A stretch of DNA of 64,000 bases, taken from the NCBI GenBank assembly GCA_013306675.1, contig JABLUY010000013.1, forward strand, positions 229,740-293,739, given 5' to 3'. Positions 1 through 7,591 of the stretch are shown one piece after another (position 1 is the first letter of the stretch; the number at the start of each line of letters is the position of its first letter). Below the pieces are notes generated by a model. The model was not told the origin of the DNA. It searched no databases and saw only the letters and a program-made list of their open reading frames with translations. The DNA comes from Thraustochytrium sp. TN22. Lineage: Eukaryota > Sar > Bigyra > Thraustochytrida > Thraustochytriidae. Both the position numbers and the translations under genes were made by a program.

Positions 1-443
1 TGGCCGGCCAGCGCGGCCTGCGTGAGCGCGCCGGAACTGTCGATCGCCGAGGCGTAGCGCAAGGAGCCGTCCTGCAGCCAGGCGGCCAGGACACCCTGCA
101 CACCCATGCAAAGCATGGTGCCGTACATGAGCGTGCGCGCGTCGTCCTGCGCCACGGCGTAGGCCTGCACAACGGCCAGAAGCAGCGTGGCTGCGACCGC
201 CAGCAGGCCGGCCATGGTGGTGTCGCGCACGGGGTCGCCGCGGCGTGCGCCGGTGCGCTCCCGGGCGCGCGCCAGCCCCGTCGTCACGAAGTTGGCCCCC
301 AGGTAGGTCGTGGACCATGCGCCGGCGAAGGTCGCGGCGAACTCCGACGAGGCCAGCGTCGGCTGCACGAGCCCTAGCACGCTCAGGAACGAGCACCACG
401 GCAGCAGCATCGCCATGCCCACTAGGGCTAGCGCCGCGCGCAT
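1..443 (-). CDS. Equilibrative nucleoside transporter (SLC29/ENT family), 5' part, cut by window edge
   Basis: Reading leftward from an ATG at 443-441 the frame stays open to the window edge, giving about 147 residues. Residues 7-20 read LVGMAMLLPWCSFL, which fits the first transmembrane helix signature of ENT transporters (G-x-G/A-x-L-x-P-W-N-x-F, here with Cys in place of the Asn). A second hydrophobic segment (LLAVAATLLLAVVQAYAV) follows near residue 85. The last visible residues end in TQAALAG, like the conserved ENT stretch ahead of helix 5. Family members carry nucleosides or nucleobases across the plasma or organelle membrane. The upstream neighbour on the same strand is uridine phosphorylase, which fits nucleoside salvage. 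The C-terminal half lies outside the window. Family assignment is from motif recognition only. Confidence 0.72.
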   Translation of the reverse strand, partial: MRAALALVGMAMLLPWCSFLSVLGLVQPTLASSEFAATFAGAWSTTYLGANFVTTGLARARERTGARRGDPVRDTTMAGLLAVAATLLLAVVQAYAVAQDDARTLMYGTMLCMGVQGVLAAWLQDGSLRYASAIDSSGALTQAALAG

Positions 444-998
444 CGTGGCGGGCGCGGCCCTGCACGACCGACCGAGCGACCGCGCGCGCGCGCAGCGCGG
501 CGCCGCCTTGTCGCTTTGGCGTGTGCTGGCTGCTGCGCGCACAAGGCAGTGCGCGCCAAGGCCGCAGTCACTCACTGTCAGCGACTGTCAAGCTGGAGAA
601 CACGCTCACGAGCGACCGCAGGGGGAACTCGGCCGGGCAGCCCCGAACAGCGGAGGAGGACAAACAAGAGGCTAAGGGAGATCCGGCGCGAGGTCTGCCT
701 GATGAGGAGCACAAGCTCGTTGAAGCGCCTGGCGTTGGCCTTGGTGAGCTGCTTCTTGCTGCCCTGGCGCGAGTTGCCCTTGGAGTCACCGTGAGAGCCG
801 AGGAGGTGAGCGCGCCGTTGAAGAGTCGGACTCTTCCTCTCTCTCTCTCTCTCTCTCTTTCTCTCGCTCGCTCGCTCGCTCGGCGGCTCTACTCGCCTCC
901 CTCCCTCTCTCGCTCCAGCTCGCTCACGCGCTTGGCGGCTCTTCTTCTACCTACTAGCCTACTTGTTGCTACCACTACCACTCCTCGGTTAACCAACG
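444..998. promoter_or_regulatory. Intergenic: 3' end of uridine phosphorylase and 5' region of the ENT gene
   Basis: No coding region recognised. It holds the 9-mer TCACTGTCA at 572-580, followed by GACTGTCA at 583-590. The same 9-mer recurs three times in the next promoter. A CT run followed by CGCT repeats occupies about 837-882. It is presumably the promoter and 5' UTR of the leftward transporter gene. Confidence 0.5.
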
Positions 999-2264
999 TC
1001 AGGCATCCTTTTGTTCGTGCTGGCGGCGCTTCATCTCGGCGGCAATGTGGTCCACGACGAGATCCATGGCGCGGTGAGGGTTCTCGACCTCGACAGGTGC
1101 CTCGCCATGCATGCGGTCGACGAGCGGCATGCAGAGCACGCAGGGGCGAATGCCGGCGCGCGACATGAGGGCGGTGAAGCAAACGGCCTCCATCTCGATG
1201 TTGCGCACGCCGTGTGCGTGCAGGCGCTCGAGGAAGGTGCGCTGGTCCTCATCGGTGAAGTCGGAGAAGGCGCCGTCGAGGCGGCCCTGGTTGTCGTAGA
1301 AGCAGTTGGCCGACATGGTCTTGCCGAGCACAACGCCGTCGAGCTCGGCGAACTCGTTCACGAGCGCGCGGCAGACGGCCGTGCGGTGGCGCTCCTGGCG
1401 GCCGAGAACGAAGACCTCGTGGAAGGGCTCGAGATGCTCGTTGAGCGCCTCGGTCGTGACGACGACGCTGCCGGGCTCGACGCCCACGCCGCCGCTCGTG
1501 CCGACGCGAAAGGCCTGCACCTGATCGCAGGGCGCGCCTGCCACGGAGAGCGCCATGACGAGCTCGTTGATGAGGATGCTCACGGAGGGCGCCCCCATGC
1601 CATGGTTGACGAGCACGACGGGGCCGACCTTGTACAGCGTGAAGCGGGACGTGGAGCTGATGCGCCTCGCCTTGATGCTCAGGCGCTCCTCCATGAGCTC
1701 CGCAAAGCGCGCCATGCGCTCCTCCGTGCCACCCATGCACAGGAAGCGCACGTCCGCGAAGAGCTCGCGCGCGCGCTCCGCCGTGAGGCCGATGTGGTAG
1801 AGCACCTTGGCGAAGCGCCGGTGCTTGCATGGCCGCGCGCTGGCGCCGCTGGCGCCACTTGCCACGCTCGCCGCGTCCGCGTCCGCGTCCGCGTCCGCGT
1901 TGGTCGGGCTTGCGGCGCGCTTGAGGTCGCGCGCGATGGGGCCGTCGTCGTTGCGCGGCGACGCCGGCGGGGGCGGCGTGCTGGCGCCCAGCTGGCGCAT
2001 TCGCACGAGCTCTGCGTAGTCTTCCGCCATCTCGCCGGCCGATCCCTGCCTGCGCAGCGTCAGCAGGTGGTGCTCCCGCTCCTCGTCCATCTCCGTGTCC
2101 TGCTCCTGCACCTCGCGCTCGCTGCCGTCCTCGTCGCGCACGTGAATCGGCAGCGGCGGCGTGCTGGCGCCCAGCTGGCGCTGCCGCGTCAGCTCCGCGT
2201 AGTCCTCGCCCATCTCGCCGGACGAGCCCTGCCTCTGCAGGGTCCCGTTGTCCTCCTTCTCCAT
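999..2264 (-). CDS. UPP: Uridine phosphorylase with duplicated N-terminal segment
   Basis: Uridine phosphorylase cleaves uridine with phosphate to uracil and ribose-1-phosphate in pyrimidine salvage. From the ATG at 2264 the protein has 421 residues. The frame is open further upstream to 2732, but that part is Arg/Pro/Ser-rich low complexity. The catalytic NP_UDP domain covers roughly residues 150-415. Visible landmarks are the phosphate-site HGMG (221-224) and R-V-G-T-S-G-G (253-259), the uracil-site QGRLDG, and the ribose-site NIEME. These match animal UPP1/UPP2 in order and spacing. Residues 8-37 and 69-98 are a near-copy of each other (core EDYAEL...RQLGASTPP). An Asp-Ala run at 123-131 is encoded by a GCGTCC hexamer repeat. 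Animal enzymes are about 310 residues, so the first 145 are an extension of unknown role. It lies upstream of the ENT gene and divergent from TyrRS. Confidence 0.9.
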   Translation of the reverse strand: MEKEDNGTLQRQGSSGEMGEDYAELTRQRQLGASTPPLPIHVRDEDGSEREVQEQDTEMDEEREHHLLTLRRQGSAGEMAEDYAELVRMRQLGASTPPPPASPRNDDGPIARDLKRAASPTNADADADADAASVASGASGASARPCKHRRFAKVLYHIGLTAERARELFADVRFLCMGGTEERMARFAELMEERLSIKARRISSTSRFTLYKVGPVVLVNHGMGAPSVSILINELVMALSVAGAPCDQVQAFRVGTSGGVGVEPGSVVVTTEALNEHLEPFHEVFVLGRQERHRTAVCRALVNEFAELDGVVLGKTMSANCFYDNQGRLDGAFSDFTDEDQRTFLERLHAHGVRNIEMEAVCFTALMSRAGIRPCVLCMPLVDRMHGEAPVEVENPHRAMDLVVDHIAAEMKRRQHEQKDA

Positions 2265-2993
2265 GTCGCCGCTCAAAGTCAGCTCGCTGGCCGCCCTCAG
2301 GGGCCCCGGGCACGAAGCAGTGCGCTGCGTGCGCGGCGAGAGCCCGGTGCCTCGCCGCCCGCTTGCGTGCCCTCGCGCGCGCGACCCACCGACCCACCGG
2401 CCGACCGAGAGGCCGCGCTGGGCGGTGAGGTCCTGTTTTGCTGCGGCATTGCCCCTTGGCCTCTGACCTTCATCACTGTCAACCAAGCCCGAAAAGCCCG
2501 GGCCCGGGTCGGGCTCGCCCGTCGCTCGTATCTGGAGCACTGCACTGCAGCGCCGCCTCATGCTGTCAGAGCTGACAGTGAGAGCGCGAGGCGAGCTCGG
2601 TCGCGGTCTTTGACGCCGTGACCTGCATGGCGCGACACTCGACTGCGAAACCTTGGTCCTGAGACCCTGTGAGCCAAAGAGCGGTGCGCAAGAGGCCTGC
2701 ACCGAGATCTCTGCCGCGTTCGGCCGTTCCACGCGCCCTGCGCTGCGCTCCGAGTCAGCCTGAGCTCACTGTCAGGCTTGGCATCATCGTCCGAGACGAG
2801 GCCTTGCCGCAGCTCTCAGACGCTTGGCAGCTGGTGGTGGCTGCGGCTTTGCATGGTTGCATTTCGAAGGCCTCGGACTGCGGCCTCGGAGTGCGGCCGC
2901 GGAGTGCGGCAGTGTCTGGCGCAGCAGGCGCTGGCGGGCAGCAAAAGGCGAAGCAGGGGCGCGGCGCGGCGAGGCACGGCGTCCCGCGGCGCG
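2265..2993. promoter_or_regulatory. Shared divergent promoter of uridine phosphorylase and TyrRS
   Basis: These 729 bp separate two divergent start codons. The 9-mer TCACTGTCA occurs at 2473-2481 and 2766-2774, and in reverse orientation at 2573-2581. The reverse copy is part of an inverted CTGTCAG/CTGACAG pair at 2563-2578. The same 9-mer lies upstream of the ENT gene (572-580). GCGGC-type repeats sit just before the TyrRS ATG (about 2960-2993). The regulatory role is inferred from position and recurrence. Confidence 0.5.
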
Positions 2994-4364
2994 ATGGCGG
3001 GGGCGCTGGCGCGCGGCGTGGCGCGGCTGCGCGCGCGCGGGCTGCTGGCGGCCGTGACGGGCGCGGCGGCTGCGTCCGGCGGCGGCGCGGCGTCGTGGGG
3101 CGCGGCGCAGCGCGGCGCAGACGGCGCGGCGCGGCTGCCGTCCGGCGAGGCGTGCGGCGCGTACCTGGGCATCGACCCGACAGCGGACGGCCTGCACGTG
3201 GGCCACCTGGTGGGTGTCATGGCCATGCGCGCGCTGCAGCAGGAGGGCTTCCGGCCCATCATGCTGGTGGGCGGCGCCACGGGCATGGTGGGCGACCCGA
3301 GCGGGCGGGACACGGAGCGCGCGCTGCTGAGCGCCGAGGAGGTGGCGCGCAACGTGGAAGGCCTGCGCAGCGACCTGACGCGCGTGCTGGACTTTGACGG
3401 CGGCGCGGCCAACGCCGCCAAGATGGTCAACAACCTGGACTGGTACCGGGACATGACGGCGCTGGAGCTGCTGCGCGACGTGGGCATGCACTTTCGTGTG
3501 AGCACGATGCTGAGCCGCGAGAGTGTCAAGACGCGGCTGGAGGCGCCCGCGGGCGGCGGGCCGCACGAGGGGCTCAGCTTTACCGAGTTTGCCTACCAGC
3601 TGCTGCAGGGCTACGACTTTTTGCACCTCTTCCGCACCGAGGCGTGCCGCGTGCAGCTCGGCGGCAGCGACCAGTGGGGCAACATCGCGTCCGGTACGGA
3701 GCTCATTCGCCGGGTCACGGGCGCCACCGACGAGGCCATTGGCATCACCGTGCCGCTCCTGACGACGCGGTCCGGCGCCAAGTTCGGCAAGAGCGCAGGC
3801 AACGCGGTCTGGCTCAACCCGGACAAGACCAGCGACTATGAGTTCTACCAGTTCTTTCTGCGCGCCGAGGACAGCATGGTGGGCGACCTGCTGCTCAAGC
3901 TGACAGAGCTGCCCGAGGCGGAGATCGAGGCGGCGCTCTCGGAGCATGCCGCGGCGCCCGAGTCGCGCGCAGCGCAGCGCCTGCTGGCGCAGTCCGTGAC
4001 GCGCATGGTGCGTGGCGCGGCCGGCCTGCGCCGCGCCGAGGTCGCCACGCAGGCGCTCTTCGGCGAGGACCTGGCCTCGCTGTCGGCGGACGACCTGCTC
4101 GGCCTCGACGCGCCGCACAAGGCGTTGCGCGTCGCCGACGTGGACGGTCGTTCAGTCGTGGACCTCTTCGCAGCGGCCGGCGCGGTCGCCTCCAAGTCCG
4201 AGGCTCGCCGCCTAGTCGCCAGCGGCGGCCTCTACGTGCAAAACCGCCGTATCGAGGACGCCGCGGCGCTCGTCGACCTCGATCGGGATGCTTGCGAGCG
4301 CCGCGCGATCTTGCTCCGCGCCGGCAAGCGCCGCTACACGGTCGTGGAGCTGGTACAGCCATGA
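2994..4364 (+). CDS. YARS2: Tyrosyl-tRNA synthetase, bacterial/mitochondrial type
   Basis: Class I aminoacyl-tRNA synthetase that attaches tyrosine to tRNA-Tyr, here probably in mitochondria. From the ATG at 2994 there are 456 residues. The start was chosen because it opens with a positively charged, Ala/Arg/Leu-rich stretch (MAGALARGVARLRARGLLAAV) that looks like a mitochondrial presequence. The frame is open further upstream without recognisable sequence. The HIGH motif is HVGHL inside GIDPTADGLHVGHL, and the KMSKS motif is KFGKS, the form usual in bacterial TyrS. The amino-acid pocket stretch GGSDQWGNI is intact. The C-terminal 60 residues (SKSEARRLVASGGLYVQNRR) form an S4 RNA-binding domain. 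Length and domain order fit bacterial and mitochondrial enzymes. A separate cytosolic enzyme would be expected elsewhere. Confidence 0.93.
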   Translation: MAGALARGVARLRARGLLAAVTGAAAASGGGAASWGAAQRGADGAARLPSGEACGAYLGIDPTADGLHVGHLVGVMAMRALQQEGFRPIMLVGGATGMVGDPSGRDTERALLSAEEVARNVEGLRSDLTRVLDFDGGAANAAKMVNNLDWYRDMTALELLRDVGMHFRVSTMLSRESVKTRLEAPAGGGPHEGLSFTEFAYQLLQGYDFLHLFRTEACRVQLGGSDQWGNIASGTELIRRVTGATDEAIGITVPLLTTRSGAKFGKSAGNAVWLNPDKTSDYEFYQFFLRAEDSMVGDLLLKLTELPEAEIEAALSEHAAAPESRAAQRLLAQSVTRMVRGAAGLRRAEVATQALFGEDLASLSADDLLGLDAPHKALRVADVDGRSVVDLFAAAGAVASKSEARRLVASGGLYVQNRRIEDAAALVDLDRDACERRAILLRAGKRRYTVVELVQP

Positions 4365-4395
4365 AGTAGTTTTCGTCTTGCACAGTTTCCAAGCG

Positions 4396-4453
4396 GTCAG
4401 TCAGTCAGTCAGTCAGTCAGTCAGTCAGTCAGTCAGTCAGTCAGTCAGTCAGT
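4396..4453. repeat. Tetranucleotide microsatellite (GTCA)n
   Basis: About 14.5 uninterrupted copies of GTCA/TCAG begin 32 bp after the TyrRS stop codon, probably within its 3' UTR. Confidence 0.97.
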
Positions 4454-4454
4454 G

Positions 4455-4966
4455 CGAAAGCTGTTGCACTCCACACCACGTCTCGGGGAAAGGCTTTCTG
4501 TGCGCGCTGTGAAGCCGCTCATTAGAGTCTTTCCACGAAAGGAGTTTTCACAAAAGGAGCATGGTTCATCACTGCCTTGTAAGCAAAGAGATTCAAAAGG
4601 CGATTCGACATGATTCATCAAAGCCTTGACAGCAAAGAGATTCAAAAGGCCTTGTCTTGGCCGGCCCACAATGAGAGTGGCGCCGCTTGGCATGCAAAGG
4701 AGAAGAGAAGATACGATGAGATCTGAAAGGAGCAAGGCGACTCGCCTTGATCCATGGAAGCAAAGAGAAATACAAGAGGAGAACAGAATTGTGATGTCGG
4801 CACCGGGCACCGACAATGAGCCACCATGAAATCTGATTGGTGATTCGTCAAAGCAAAATGAAAGGAGAACAGAACTGTGATTTTCAACAAATTTCGGCAC
4901 CGACAATGGGAGTGGAGCCGCTCGGCATGCAGAGGCGAAGAGAGGATCCGATGAAATCTGAGTGGG
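4455..4966. repeat. AT-richer island of degenerate tandem repeats
   Basis: This stretch is visibly less GC-rich than its surroundings and is built of diverged repeats. One pair is GCAAAGAGATTCAAAAGGC at about 4583-4601 and 4630-4648. A longer pair of about 65 bp (4668-4735 and 4900-4966) shares GGCATGC(A)AGG and GATC(C/T)GA blocks. A third set shares AGGAGAACAGAA(C/T)TGTGAT. Open frames here on the minus strand are Ser/Leu-rich shadows that repeat with the DNA. Origin unknown. Confidence 0.7.
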
Positions 4967-4972
4967 GTCTCT

Positions 4973-5022
<50 letters not shown>
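4973..5022. repeat. C run plus (CT)n microsatellite
   Basis: Eight C residues are followed by about 21 CT dinucleotides. The run lies between the degenerate repeat island and the 3' end of the Cys/His-repeat gene. Confidence 0.97.
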
Positions 5023-5027
<5 letters not shown>

Positions 5028-5170
5028 GGCACCTCGGCGCCTCATCTCGCTGCCTCTCTCTTCGCTCTTGTTTCGTAGAGGCTACTCGCACCAACTCGCT
5101 CGGCCCCGTGCCCGAATTGGAAGAGCGAAAAAAGAAGAAGGGCGCCGAGGCGCAACAGGAATCAATCATC

Positions 5171-5965
5171 TCAGACGAATGGCTTGGGCTTGGTCAACGC
5201 GCTCTTGACTTCGTCCCACTCGCCCACCTTGGTGGAGAAGTCAGTGTGCTCGCTGCGCGGGTAGCCACAGACGCAGACTCCGTAGCCGCCTTCGCTGCGC
5301 ATATCGAGGCGGAAGTCGTCGCAGGCATGCGCGGCCTTGGGCGGCTCGCTGGCCTCAGCGGGGCCGGCCAAGGCGCGCGCGGCGAGCTCGGCCTTGCGCA
5401 CGCGCTCTGCCTCCTTGGCGCGGCGCTCCGCGGCCTGCTCGTGCGCTAGCTTGTTGAAGCCGCACTGGCACAGGCCGTACTGGTCCGCCTCGAGGAAGAT
5501 GGCAAAGTGCTCGCACGGTTCTCTTGGCGCGTCCGGCGACCTGCTGACGCGCTTGCTGATGCGGCGCGCGAGGTTCTTGAGCGAGCGCCGCCAGGTGCCC
5601 GAGGGCTTGTCGGCCGCGGCTGCGAGCCCGGTGGCGCGCGTGGCTGCCTCGCTCGTGTGCTCCTCCATCGGGAAGCCGCACGTGCACATGCCGAAGCCGT
5701 CCTTGGCCAGCGTGAAGTTCCCGCATGCTTTTGGCGAGTCGTCGATCTCCTCGGCCGGCGGCTCGTCCAGTCCCCCCTCCGCCTCCTCCTCTTCCTCGTC
5801 GCGCGCCGCCGCGGCGGCCTCCTCCTCCTCGGCCAGCTCCTGGCGCCTCGCGAGGTGGTCCGCCAGCGTAAAGTTGCACGTCCTGCACTTGCCAAAGGCC
5901 GTCTCCGACGGGTCGAAGTCCTCGCACGCCGTCTGGTACCGCACGGTCCTGCGCAGCGTGCTCAT
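5171..5965 (-). CDS. Protein with four Cys-x2-Phe...Cys-x(1-2)-Cys...His repeats
   Basis: 264 residues from the ATG at 5965. I do not recognise a named family. Four copies of one motif stand out at residues 14-37, 81-103, 151-175 and 215-240: C-x2-F, 8-12 residues, then F/Y-G-x-C-x(1-2)-C-x-F/Y-x(4-5)-H. Examples of the core are FGMCTCGFPMEEH and YGVCVCGYPRSEH. Three Cys and one His per unit at constant spacing would suit one zinc ion per repeat (inference). The linkers are an acidic stretch (45-75) and a basic Arg/Lys stretch (125-147). No signal peptide or membrane segment is seen, so it is probably intracellular. A loosely similar Cys-x2-Phe...Cys-x2-Cys...His element occurs, as I recall, at the N-terminus of some PH-domain Rho-pathway proteins. 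That comparison is weak. Confidence 0.75.
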   Translation of the reverse strand: MSTLRRTVRYQTACEDFDPSETAFGKCRTCNFTLADHLARRQELAEEEEAAAAARDEEEEEAEGGLDEPPAEEIDDSPKACGNFTLAKDGFGMCTCGFPMEEHTSEAATRATGLAAAADKPSGTWRRSLKNLARRISKRVSRSPDAPREPCEHFAIFLEADQYGLCQCGFNKLAHEQAAERRAKEAERVRKAELAARALAGPAEASEPPKAAHACDDFRLDMRSEGGYGVCVCGYPRSEHTDFSTKVGEWDEVKSALTKPKPFV

Positions 5966-7591
5966 CCTGCCTGCGCGCCTGCTGCTCGCCGAGCGCTAGC
6001 GCCAGCGCCAGCGCCAGCGCGAGCGCGAGCGCTCACAGGCCGAGGCTCGCGCCGCCGGCCGCGCCGGCCGCCTCGCCGCCGCTCGCCTGCGCGCCCGCCT
6101 GCCCGCCCGCCCGCGCGCCCGCGGCGCGCGCGCGCGCGTCGGCCCGCCCGCCGCGCGCCGCGCCCTCGCTCGCGCGCCCTCGCTCGCTCGCTCGCTCGCG
6201 CTGCGCCTCTGCAAGCTCGCTCGCTCGCTGGAGTCCTAGAGCTAGCCAGCGGGAGGGATGCGGATGTCGCCACGCCGCGCGGGTCCCGCCCTGCTGGCCG
6301 GCCCGCCCCGCTTCCTCCGCGCCCGCGCTCGCCGCGCGCGCTCGCCGCGCCGCCGCGGTCTGCCGCCGGCTGCGCTGCGCCGCTGCGCCGCGCCGCTGCG
6401 CGCGCGCCGCTGCGAGTCCGGGTCTGCGGCGCGAGCAGGGCCTGCCTGCCTGCGCGCAGCGGCCGGCACGGCCCGGCACGACACGGCACGCGGCGGGGGC
6501 GCGCGGGGCGCCCCGGCGGGGGGGGCGGCGCGCGTGCGGCGCGCGCGGGCGGCGCCGCGCCGCCGCGGCGCCGCCGGCGCTCGCGCGCTGCCCCCCGGGC
6601 GGCGGGCGGCGCGGCGCCGCGGGGCGCCGCCGGCGCGCACGGGGGCGGCGCGCGCCTCGCTGCGCGGGGGGCGGCCGCGCGGCCGCCGCCGGAGCGCCGC
6701 CGCGCCGCCGCCGCGCGCGCCCGTGCGGCGCCGTGCGCGCAGCGCGGCGCGGCACGGCGCGGCGCAGGGCCGGACGCGGCGGCGCGCCTCCCTCCCGCGC
6801 GGGACTCGGAGAGCCTTGCTGTCACTACTGTGAGCGCGCTCTCCCCGCCCGCGGCGCGGCGCGGCCGGCGCCGGCGCGAGGCGAGTCGCCTCGGCGCAGC
6901 TAGCTCGCTCGCTCGCTCGCTAGCTGGAGGCCGCGGCGGCCGGCGGCCTGCAAACTAAGTTCTTCTCCTCCTTCCTCTCCGCCGAGTCCGAGTCGCCGGG
7001 CTCGTGCGGCGAGCGCGCGGCCGCGGGCGCGAAGCGCGGGGACGCGGCGCCGCGGGCCCACTGCCAGCCCCTGGCAGGCCGGCAGAGCGCCTTGATGAGA
7101 GAGGAAGGCAGTGGCAGAAAGGAAGGCAGAAAAGAATGGCAGAACGGCAAGGCGGGGCAGGGCGAGGAGTCCGAGGAGGACGCCGAGGAGGACTCCGAGG
7201 AGGGCCGACGGGGCGCGGACGGGCAGGCGTGGGCACGGGCAGTGACGGCTGCAGGCAGGCACCGGCAGGCAGCCTGAGCTGAGGCAGGCGGGCGGGCCGG
7301 GCCACTGGCAGGCGGTGCGGCTCCTGCAGAGTGCGAGGCAGTGCGATTCTGTGCGAGATCGGTAGCGCGGCGAGCAGCAGGACACGTCACGGTGCCTCGC
7401 GACGGCGGCGTGGAGGACCCGCTGCTCGGACAGGCCCGACTGACTGCAGCGCGTCGAGGCGGTGGCCGCCGCTGGCGCCCGCTGGGCGCTGCGTGCGCGG
7501 CCCGCGACCAGCGCCTCTGCACTGCCAGCCCCGGTGGAAGAGAGCCTGGTGATGGACGAGGTGAGCCCGGCCTGGCAGCGCCTGACCTAGC
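5966..7591. other. Extremely GC-rich intergenic region
   Basis: No gene recognised in 1.6 kb. 6000-6900 is almost pure G/C with stretches of alternating GC, so all six frames are open over long distances without meaning. CGCT runs occur near 6180-6206 and 6222-6232, and GCTC runs near 6904-6922, flanked by AGCTAGC words. 7080-7280 is purine-rich (GGAGGA/GGCAGG). It presumably contains the promoter of the leftward Cys/His-repeat gene and the 3' end of the EGF gene. Confidence 0.6.

Noticed and set aside
1011-2621. 536-codon plus-strand frame opposite uridine phosphorylase
   Set aside because: Reverse shadow of the UPP gene: His/Val/Ala-rich, no domain. Long antisense frames are expected at this GC content.
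2265-2732. Longer N-terminus for uridine phosphorylase
   Set aside because: Low-complexity Arg/Ser/Pro translation of the divergent promoter. The ATG at 2264 begins sensible sequence.
4445-5032. 195-codon minus-strand frame
   Set aside because: It translates the CT microsatellite (Arg-Glu run) and the degenerate repeats. Repeated FESLC-type words mirror DNA duplication, not a protein family.
5507-6958. 483-codon plus-strand frame
   Set aside because: Runs antisense to the Cys/His-repeat gene and then through almost pure GC. Composition is only Arg/Ala/Pro/Gly.
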